Assembly: GCA_035542155.1 (NCBI GenBank)
Contig: DATKLX010000147.1
Coordinates: 1-13,555, forward strand
Direction of reading: 5' to 3'
DNA: 13,555 nt
DNA from: DATKLX01 sp035542155
Lineage (GTDB): Bacteria > Chloroflexota > Anaerolineae > Anaerolineales > Anaerolineaceae
Positions 5,060 through 11,125 of this stretch are shown here, piece by piece. The position numbers and the translations under genes were made by a program. The notes beneath the pieces are model-generated. The model was given only the letters and a program-made list of their open reading frames with translations, ran no database searches and had not been told where the DNA came from. Each line of letters opens with the position of its first letter. Position 1 is the stretch's first letter.

Positions 5060-7289
5060 GCTGCCCCTCCCAGAATTCTTGTAGGGCGATCAGAGGCACC
5101 GCGGGCTGCTGGTTGCCGTCTCTCCCGTTGTTCCAGGTGACCACCAGTTCTTTGCGCGCGCGGGTGATCCCCACGTAGAGCAGGCGCAGCCGCTCGGATA
5201 CGTAATCCAGCCGCGCCTGTTGGGTAGCCCAGCCCTCCGGCATCGAAAACGACGACACGTCGCCGTGCACCACGGCCTCGAGCTGCGCCAGCGCTTCCGC
5301 CTCCAGGTTGAGCCGGTCGCGCAGGAACCACTTTTCGGAGATGAACAGATCCCCGGGCAGGCCGGAGGGAAAATCGTAAGAATTCACCGAGAGCAGGTGC
5401 ACCCGGTCCCACTCCAGCCCTTTGGCCTTGTGGATCGTCGCCACGACTACCACGCCTTTGTGAGCGTCCGGCTCGAAACCGGTCTCTTCCTCGGAAAAGC
5501 CCAGGAACTTGCGCTCGTTTTTTGCAATGGTGGTCAGCTCTTCGCTTAGCTCGGCCAGCCCCCAATCCGGGTGGTCTTTTGCCACGCCCGCCAGCGCCCC
5601 CGCCAGCTTATCCGCCACCGCCAGGTCCGCTGCGTCGTGGAACAGGTCCTGAGCCACCGTCAGCAGCAGTTGATCCGCCGGCATCAGGGCCGCCTCCTGC
5701 CAGCGCTGCGCGACCGGGCGAAAGGCATCCAGCTCTGCGAGCGCAGCGCTGTGATCTTCGTCCGCGTGTAGCCCATCCAGCCAGTCCCTCCCGCCCCACG
5801 GGTGGGTGTACGCCTCGACGTGAGCGCAGCGCTGCAGTAAGCGCGCCGCCTGATCCACCTGCGCCTGCCGGGTCCGGTCGTCCCGCTCGCCGCGCCGGAA
5901 CACCCGGTAGGCCATCGCCAGCCGCGCCGGAGCGGTTGGATCCGCCAGCGACCGGATCACCAGGGCCAACGCTCCAGCCGTCTCGCGGGTCGAGCGGGTG
6001 CTCCGCAGCAGCTCCAGGCAGGGGATCTTGCGGATCTTAAGCTGCTCGACCAGCTCTTCCCCCCGATCGTTGCGCGGCACGAGCGCCGCCGCCGTCTGGC
6101 CCTGGCCTTCCTCTCGCAGCCAGCGGGCCAGGGACTCCGCTGTAAAGACCAGCTCCTCCTGCGGGCTGAACTTCTTGCCGACCAGGTGAATTTTGCCCGG
6201 ATCGTCGATTGGGTTGGGCTGCGGGTCCCCGGGCGGAGTGGGCAGGATGAGACTGTCGGCCAGCGCGTCGCGCACGGCCACCACCGGGTGCTCTTCCCGC
6301 GTCCAACGCACCAGCTCGTTGGCCAGGCATAGGATGCTCTTCGTCGAGCGCCCCGAGTTGGGCAGCTCGCGCGGGGTGACCTGCGTCTCCTCCAGGAATT
6401 CGCGCAAGAAGCGCGGGTCTGCGGTAGTAAAGGTCTCGTAGATCGCCTGGTTAGGGTCGCCGACTCTCACCCAATTGCTCTTCTTCCTGGCCAGCAGGCG
6501 CAGGATCCGTTCCTGCAGCTCGCTGCTGTCCTGGGCTTCATCCTCCAGGATGTACGGCCAGCGCCGCTGCAGCCGCTCGAGGTACTCCTCGTCCAGGGTC
6601 AGCGCTTGCAGCGCCAGGCGGATCAGGTCGTCGAAGTCGACCGACCCGCGGAAGCTCAGCGCCTGCTGGTAATCCATGTAGATTTCCAGCCCCATCTTCA
6701 CCAGCGGCAGCGGTTTGTGAACTTCCCTCAGGCAGTCCCACACCAGACCGGGCGGCGCCTGCAGGTCCTTGGCCTTCTTGATAAAGCTCCGCGCCAGGTC
6801 CTGCACCGTATCCGGCCATTTGTCCCGCCGCGCCCAATCCTGTTTGCGCCCGTCCAGGTCCGGGCTGAGATAGTCGTCCGCGGCATAGGGATGGCTGCTG
6901 ATCCAGGCTTCGCATGCCCCCGTGAGAATCCCTTCGGCTGCATGTTCGTCGACGATGGTAAAATTACTCTCCAGCCCCACCAGCGCCGGCCGCTCGCGGA
7001 CGATGTCGTGCGCCAGGCCATGCAGCGTGCGCACCCGGTAGCCCACGTTGGGCAGTAAATCTCGCCCCGCCATGAACCCGGCCACCCGGCTGGAGAAGTT
7101 GTTCACCGCTGAGTTGACCAGCGTGACGATCAGGATCTCCTGGTCGTCCTCCAGGCCGCCTTCAGCGATCAACTGCGCCGCGAGGCAGGAAAGCGTCTGG
7201 GTCTTCCCGCTCCCCGGCACCGCGGAAACCCCCATCATCCCGCCCCGGTAGCTTAATACTTCTTCCTGCCTGGGCCGCGGCTTAAACAT
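5046..7289 (-). CDS. UvrD/PcrA-like superfamily 1A DNA helicase (AddA-like motor subunit, no nuclease domain)
   Basis: The 747-residue protein has a complete set of SF1A helicase motifs: Q motif Gln8 (RPRQEEV), Walker A AVPGSGKT (23-30), VRTLHGLAHD (86-95), Walker B DEAQD (250-254), motif III GDPNQAIY (277-284), motif IV NSGRS (311-315, in place of the usual NYRS), motif V ATIHKAKGLEWD (617-628) and motif VI LLYVGITRARKEL (703-715). It should therefore be an active ATP-driven 3'-5' translocase. It ends about 30 residues after motif VI, so it lacks the C-terminal nuclease domain of AddA or RecB and the tail of UvrD. It lies between an AddB-like ATPase (8-nt overlap, ATGTTTAA) and the Fe-S nuclease (14-nt overlap), which suggests a multi-subunit end-resection complex. 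GGAGAG lies just upstream of the ATG. A general UvrD-like repair helicase is the main alternative. Confidence 0.9.
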   Translation of the reverse strand: MFKPRPRQEEVLSYRGGMMGVSAVPGSGKTQTLSCLAAQLIAEGGLEDDQEILIVTLVNSAVNNFSSRVAGFMAGRDLLPNVGYRVRTLHGLAHDIVRERPALVGLESNFTIVDEHAAEGILTGACEAWISSHPYAADDYLSPDLDGRKQDWARRDKWPDTVQDLARSFIKKAKDLQAPPGLVWDCLREVHKPLPLVKMGLEIYMDYQQALSFRGSVDFDDLIRLALQALTLDEEYLERLQRRWPYILEDEAQDSSELQERILRLLARKKSNWVRVGDPNQAIYETFTTADPRFLREFLEETQVTPRELPNSGRSTKSILCLANELVRWTREEHPVVAVRDALADSLILPTPPGDPQPNPIDDPGKIHLVGKKFSPQEELVFTAESLARWLREEGQGQTAAALVPRNDRGEELVEQLKIRKIPCLELLRSTRSTRETAGALALVIRSLADPTAPARLAMAYRVFRRGERDDRTRQAQVDQAARLLQRCAHVEAYTHPWGGRDWLDGLHADEDHSAALAELDAFRPVAQRWQEAALMPADQLLLTVAQDLFHDAADLAVADKLAGALAGVAKDHPDWGLAELSEELTTIAKNERKFLGFSEEETGFEPDAHKGVVVVATIHKAKGLEWDRVHLLSVNSYDFPSGLPGDLFISEKWFLRDRLNLEAEALAQLEAVVHGDVSSFSMPEGWATQQARLDYVSERLRLLYVGITRARKELVVTWNNGRDGNQQPAVPLIALQEFWEGQHGRH

Positions 7290-9468
7290 GGCTGCTCTCC
7301 CGGCTACCCGAAAGCTGGCGCAGAGTGCGCTGGATCGCGCGCAGCAACGGCCCCTGCTGCTCGTAGCCCTGCTCGCTGAGGTCGCTCAAACCCAGGAAGA
7401 TCTGTTTCCGGCAGCGCCGCAGCAGGCCCAGCGTCACCCGGTAGAGAGTCTCATTGTTGGCCGCGACTTCGTCGGCGTCCGTCCACGGCCGGCCGCCCGC
7501 CCAGTTGCGGTTCAGCACGTAGGGATGGGTCAGCGGCTGGTCGAGCCGCTCCCACCAGCCCATCCCACCCACGTTCAGCCAGAACTGGTAGTCCACTGCC
7601 TGGTTGTTCATCAGAAAAGTGTACGCCGGAGCCAGCAGCACCGCGTTGCGCTGCAGCATGTCCTGCCAGGCCTCCGCCGCCAGCGCGGGGATGATCCCAT
7701 CCTGGACGGTGCGGATGTATTCTCTCCCCAGACTCACCCCTTCCGCCTCCAGATGGACGCCGGTCACCCAGCGGAACTTGCGCACCGCTTCGATCAGCCG
7801 CGCCGTGATCGCTCCCGCGTCCAGGTTATGGTAGAAACCAAACCCCGGCTGGGTGAGCACTTCGCCAAACAGCCGGCTGAAAAAGTGGTCCAGCTCCCAG
7901 GGCGGCTCCTGCTGGTATGCCTCCAACCATAACCGCAGCGTTTCGTACGGCTGGTGGAAGCGGTAGGTGATCCGCTCGCGCATCTCCGCCTGGATCCGGT
8001 CGAAAGAGGACAGCGTTGGCCGTCCGTTCTTCACCCGGTAAACGATCTCGCTCAGAAGCCTGGCCCGCACCAGGTCCATCTCCTCGATCGCCAGCACCAG
8101 CATTGCGGCGACGTCCTGTTTTCCCGGCTGGATCTTCCACTGGGGGTGGGCCAGCGCTGCCAGGGTGATCAGGCACTGCGTCGCCGGCTCTTCGCGCAAA
8201 CCACGGGAAGGCCGCTGTGAGCGCACCGCGATACCTGCCTCCTTCAGCCGCGTGGCCAGCCCGAAACGCAGTGCGTCGCTCAAGAATGGCGCCAGCACGG
8301 CGATCTCCTGCGGCTGGGCGCCTTCTTTGACGACCAGGCGGGTGATGTTCTCGACCACCCACTCGACCATCTCCGGGTGAAAGTGGTGCGGCTCGTACGC
8401 CAGACCGGCGCGCGCATCCGCCACGGAAAGGTCTTCGCTTCCGACGCCGGGCTCTTCAGTGCCTGTAGCCCTTCCCATGCTGCGTGAAAACCGCGCACCC
8501 AGGGCTCGCAGTTCAGATGAGCTGGTGAAGCGCCGCTGGAAGTGGATCGAGGTATCGCATGCTTCCTTCAAGGTATACGCGTGATCCGGGTCAGCCCCCA
8601 GAAAGATTCGGTATCCCGCCTCGTGGTCGAATATCAGCAGCGCCGATTGGAAATCCGGCAGCCATTCCCGGGCAAGGTCGTGCGCGACCGGCGTATCTTC
8701 CTCGATGTTGTCGTAGATCAGGTGCCGGTAGCGCTCTCGCAGGTACTTGCGGCAGATCGGCTGCGGCCACAGGTGCTGGCGAAAGACCTCCATCTGCAGC
8801 GAAAAATCCAGCAGGTTATGCTCCAGGCAGAACCGGCGGAACAGCTCACCGCACTCCTGGGCCTGGTCGTAGACCCGCCGCTGCCCCGGTTCCCCGATCC
8901 AGGCAGATTTCAAACGCTCGCCGATCTCCGTGTGTGGGAACCCGACCAGCGCCGCCTTGTTGAGGTTGTCCAGAATCTGGCTGTACAGCCGGTTGCGGTC
9001 GATCACCACGCTCTCGAAATAGCTTTGACCAATCAAGGGCCGCACCAGGAAGGCCATGTAATACTGCGCGATCTCCAGTGTGAGAAAGGTCGGCAGCCGG
9101 TTGGGAGAGGCAAACCCGGCCCGCTCCGCCGCCAGCGGCCAGAACAGGTCGACCATGCGCTGCGCCAGCCCTCCCATGGTCAGAATCTCCGCCCCGCCCA
9201 GGCAGTCCTGCAGCTCAGGTTGGCGCAGCGCTGCCGCGTAAGGCGCGCCCAGGGACCGTTGTGGGACAAGAATGAGGATCGTTTCCACTGGCGCGCCCTG
9301 TTCCAGGAGAAATCGCAGGCGTTCTACGGCGGCGGTGGTTTTGCCGCTCCCCGCCAGCCCTTCCAGGAAAACGGTCCCCTGGGCCGGCAGGTGTGCTATG
9401 GCCTGTTGTTCGCGAGTGAGTAAGGTAAAATCAGGCAAAATTTCCCACCTCATATTCCCCCAAACCAC
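7282..9468 (-). CDS. AddB-like degenerate SF1 helicase / ATPase subunit
   Basis: The 728-residue product begins like an SF1 helicase (LTREQQAIAHLP, 17-28; Walker A GLAGSGKT, 37-44), but later motifs are changed. The Walker B region reads LIYDNIEED (250-258), with Asn where DExxD helicases have the catalytic Glu. The following block has HEAGYRIFLGADP (282-294) instead of GDxxQ. I find no TxHxxKGLE motif V, and the motif VI position reads TLGLLRRCRKQIFLGLSDL (679-697). This resembles AddB, an inactive helicase scaffold, but without AddB's C-terminal nuclease, which is encoded two genes downstream. It may bind ATP and act as a DNA-recognition or scaffold partner of the next helicase. The start is uncertain: GTG at 9468, ATG at 9453, or TTG at 9438, the last having GAGGTGG at a good distance. 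These overlap the deacylase gene by 38, 23 and 8 nt. Confidence 0.72.
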   Translation of the reverse strand: MVWGNMRWEILPDFTLLTREQQAIAHLPAQGTVFLEGLAGSGKTTAAVERLRFLLEQGAPVETILILVPQRSLGAPYAAALRQPELQDCLGGAEILTMGGLAQRMVDLFWPLAAERAGFASPNRLPTFLTLEIAQYYMAFLVRPLIGQSYFESVVIDRNRLYSQILDNLNKAALVGFPHTEIGERLKSAWIGEPGQRRVYDQAQECGELFRRFCLEHNLLDFSLQMEVFRQHLWPQPICRKYLRERYRHLIYDNIEEDTPVAHDLAREWLPDFQSALLIFDHEAGYRIFLGADPDHAYTLKEACDTSIHFQRRFTSSSELRALGARFSRSMGRATGTEEPGVGSEDLSVADARAGLAYEPHHFHPEMVEWVVENITRLVVKEGAQPQEIAVLAPFLSDALRFGLATRLKEAGIAVRSQRPSRGLREEPATQCLITLAALAHPQWKIQPGKQDVAAMLVLAIEEMDLVRARLLSEIVYRVKNGRPTLSSFDRIQAEMRERITYRFHQPYETLRLWLEAYQQEPPWELDHFFSRLFGEVLTQPGFGFYHNLDAGAITARLIEAVRKFRWVTGVHLEAEGVSLGREYIRTVQDGIIPALAAEAWQDMLQRNAVLLAPAYTFLMNNQAVDYQFWLNVGGMGWWERLDQPLTHPYVLNRNWAGGRPWTDADEVAANNETLYRVTLGLLRRCRKQIFLGLSDLSEQGYEQQGPLLRAIQRTLRQLSGSRESSHV

Positions 9469-9895
9469 TGAGCAGATCCGCCGTCTGGATTATGATCGCC
9501 ACCCCCCGTACCCCGGATCCCAGAGACACTTCCTTCTGAGCCAGCACGCTTTCGTCGACCAGCACCCGCAGCCGCGTTTTGATCCCGAACGGCGTGACCG
9601 TCCCTGGCTCGAAGCCGGTGACCTCGAGCAGCTCCTCTCGCGTCGCCATCGTCATTCGCGAGCGGCCCAGGGTTGCGCGTAACGCCGCCCAGGAGATTTG
9701 TCCCGGTCCGGGAATCAACACTAGGATAAATTCTCCTTCGCCCAGGCGGAAGACGATGCTGCGGATCACCTGGTCGTAGGTCTGGCCCCGCTCTTCCGCG
9801 GCCTGCTCCAGCGAATTCACCGGACCGGCGTGGCGAAACACCCTGTGCGGGATTTCCAGCTCGTTCAGCGCCTGTTCAGCCGGCGTTTCGCTCAC
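9431..9895 (-). CDS. YbaK/EbsC-type (ProX-like) aminoacyl-tRNA deacylase
   Basis: The 154-residue product has the length and motif order of the YbaK/aminoacyl-tRNA editing family, which hydrolyses mischarged tRNA (for example Cys- or Ala-tRNA) in the cytosol. Visible are the DQVIRSIVFRL strand (41-51), FILVLIPGPGQISWAALRATLG (56-77), the GFEPGTVTPFGI loop (94-105) and SLGSGVRGVAI (124-134) before the C-terminal helix. The lysine usually conserved in the first motif (Lys46 in YbaK) is replaced by Arg45, which could alter or weaken catalysis. Translation starts at GTG, overlapping the stop of the response regulator gene by 4 nt (GTGA); only a weak AGAGA precedes it. Nothing in the protein points to DNA repair, so its place in this operon may reflect shared expression. 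Confidence 0.85.
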   Translation of the reverse strand: MSETPAEQALNELEIPHRVFRHAGPVNSLEQAAEERGQTYDQVIRSIVFRLGEGEFILVLIPGPGQISWAALRATLGRSRMTMATREELLEVTGFEPGTVTPFGIKTRLRVLVDESVLAQKEVSLGSGVRGVAIIIQTADLLSGLGEYEVGNFA

Positions 9896-10701
9896 CCGCG
9901 GATCTCTTGCACGTCCGGCACGGTCAGCAGGTGGAAGGCCAGCGTGTCCTTATCCAGGCGGTTTTCCTTCTTTGGTGAAGTCGAAACCCGCGCCAGAATA
10001 TCTCGAAAATAATCAGCCAGCAGCGGTTGGTCCTCGAAATAGCTTTCCGGCTCCGCCGTCCCGGAGAGGATGTCCGCCAGGCCTAGTTTTTCGTAGGCCA
10101 CGCTGACCACCTCGAAAGCCCAATCCGGGCTGATCTGCAGCTCGTCGGCCAGGTTGCGCCGCGCCATGTTGAATAGAATTGCCAGCCGTGCGATCTCTGC
10201 CTCGCGGTCGGTCAGATTTGCCGCGAGGTGCGTGCCATTCAGGAGCAGCGCCCCTTGTGGCAGGCGAATTCCTTCTTGTTTCGCTGACGTATATATCCCC
10301 GGGGTGGTCACCCAACGGCCCGCGTCGGCCATCGCTACCGCCCATCCCAGCGTGTAATGGATCTCACCCTTGAGCACGTATCCGCCCGCCTTGACAGCGC
10401 AGATCCGCTTCAGAATTTCCGGATCATACTTCGTACCCGTGCAAAGGAACGCCGGCCGGCGCTTCTGGCTCTGCGCCCATTGGAACAGCCGCTCCGGCCA
10501 CCCGGACTGCCCTGGGATTTCTGTATCGAAGATGATCACGTCGACGTGTCCCAGCATCGACCCCACACTCTTAAGCGCATCTTCCTCGCTGGGAAGATCC
10601 GCGATCACCCGCGTCCGCCAGTCGCGGGCCAGCAGAAGGGTCATCAGGTCCCTTGCGTAAGGATCATCTTCCACGATCAACACGCGAATATCCTGCTTCA
10701 T
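9892..10701 (-). CDS. Response regulator with REC domain and LuxR-like helix-turn-helix
   Basis: The first gene of the operon encodes 269 residues. An N-terminal receiver domain (1-125) has the acidic pair D12-D13, the predicted phosphorylation site D59 (IIFDTEIPGQSG), T88 and K111 (GGYVLKGE). Residues 163-212 read like a divergent LuxR/NarL helix-turn-helix (LTDREAEIARLAILFN, then ADELQISPDWAFEVVSVAYEKLGLAD), but the recognition part differs from the usual SxxTVKxH pattern. A tail of about 55 residues with no recognisable domain follows. It is probably a transcription factor controlled by an unlinked sensor kinase; no kinase gene is in the window. The start ATG has GAGG about 6 nt upstream. 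It overlaps the deacylase gene by 4 nt, so it is co-transcribed with the repair genes. Target genes are unknown; autoregulation of this operon is plausible. Confidence 0.82.
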   Translation of the reverse strand: MKQDIRVLIVEDDPYARDLMTLLLARDWRTRVIADLPSEEDALKSVGSMLGHVDVIIFDTEIPGQSGWPERLFQWAQSQKRRPAFLCTGTKYDPEILKRICAVKAGGYVLKGEIHYTLGWAVAMADAGRWVTTPGIYTSAKQEGIRLPQGALLLNGTHLAANLTDREAEIARLAILFNMARRNLADELQISPDWAFEVVSVAYEKLGLADILSGTAEPESYFEDQPLLADYFRDILARVSTSPKKENRLDKDTLAFHLLTVPDVQEIRG

Positions 10702-10730
10702 TCTCCGCCTCTACACAGGAAAGATGCCTT

Positions 10731-10783
10731 ATTTTACCCCGAACCACTTCAAAAAATGAGATCACCATTTTCCTCTTTGTCAA
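10731..10783 (-). promoter_or_regulatory. Possible promoter elements for the response-regulator/repair operon
   Basis: Two partial signals are visible on the minus strand: a perfect TTGACA (10783-10778), whose best -10 at 16-18 nt is poor (TCTCAT or CTCATT), and a good -10-like TAAAAT (10736-10731) without a matching -35. Either would start transcription within about 60 nt of the first gene. Which is used, and whether an activator compensates for the weak element, cannot be told from sequence. Confidence 0.3.
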
Positions 10784-10802
10784 TCCGTCATTTTTTACGG
10801 AT
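10783..10802. repeat. Short inverted repeat next to the operon's -35-like element
   Basis: ATCCGT (10783-10788) and ACGGAT (10797-10802) form a perfect 6-bp inverted repeat with an 8-nt loop. It sits immediately upstream of, and shares one base with, the TTGACA hexamer on the minus strand. The position would suit an operator, perhaps for the response regulator encoded just downstream, but the repeat is short. Confidence 0.25.
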
Positions 10803-10927
10803 ATTCTTTTCCCAAAATACGTGCTATCCTGTGCAGGTCGGTTGTCTGGACCGGCCCTGTAACGTATGCCCCTCGCAGATCTCTGGTCCCACCATACGCT
10901 CTACGCGCTTCGGTTCTCGTCCTTTTT

Positions 10928-10958
10928 TTCGTTCCGATTCGTTTTCCCGAGGAACGAA
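10928..10958. repeat. 8-bp inverted repeat downstream of the acnA terminator
   Basis: TTCGTTCC (10928-10935) and GGAACGAA (10951-10958) form a perfect 8-bp inverted repeat with a 15-nt loop. On the minus strand the second arm runs into an A-run, not a U-run, so it is not a normal terminator for acnA. It may be a secondary RNA structure or an operator. Confidence 0.3.
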
Positions 10959-10975
10959 TACTCCAAAACGAAGAA

Positions 10976-11006
10976 GGCCCTCAGGGTTTCGGAAACCCTG
11001 AGGGCC
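10976..11006 (-). terminator. Intrinsic terminator of acnA
   Basis: GGCCCTCAGGGTTTC (10976-10990) is an exact reverse complement of GAAACCCTGAGGGCC (10992-11006), with a single central G, giving a stem of about 14 bp with a tiny loop. On the minus strand it is followed by TTCTTCGTTTT, a U-rich tail, whereas the plus strand has no U-tract. It lies 119 nt after the acnA stop codon and separates acnA from the repair operon. Confidence 0.75.
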
Positions 11007-11125
11007 TGGTCCTCGGACGAATTTTCGCCATTTCAAAACCAATTGCCCTTTAACAACCCATCCTATCCAATCCGGCAGCTCTCTTCCCCTGATTGACCAA
11101 TCCCCAAGCGACAGATCAACTTCCC

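Larger units (their letters stand above)
10702..11125. other. Intergenic region between acnA and the repair operon (424 nt)
   Basis: No gene is supported here; open frames on the plus strand (for example within 10866..11096) have no ribosome binding site and no family features. On the minus strand it holds the aconitase terminator hairpin (10976..11006), a second inverted repeat (10928..10958), an inverted repeat overlapping a TTGACA hexamer (10778..10802) and probable promoter elements for the response regulator gene. The part 10720..10820 is AT-rich. Confidence 0.65.

Noticed and set aside
8542..9423. A 293-codon plus-strand open frame antisense to the AddB-like gene
   Set aside because: No family features and no ribosome binding site; the opposite strand carries a Walker A motif and is tightly coupled to its neighbours.
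4172..9468. Reading the helicase-nuclease trio as an anti-phage defence island
   Set aside because: There are no other defence, mobile or integrase genes, and the coupling to recJ and housekeeping neighbours favours recombination repair. It cannot be fully excluded.
10357..11001. A 214-codon plus-strand open frame across the response regulator start and the intergenic region
   Set aside because: It runs through the acnA terminator hairpin and is antisense to the receiver domain; no domain features.
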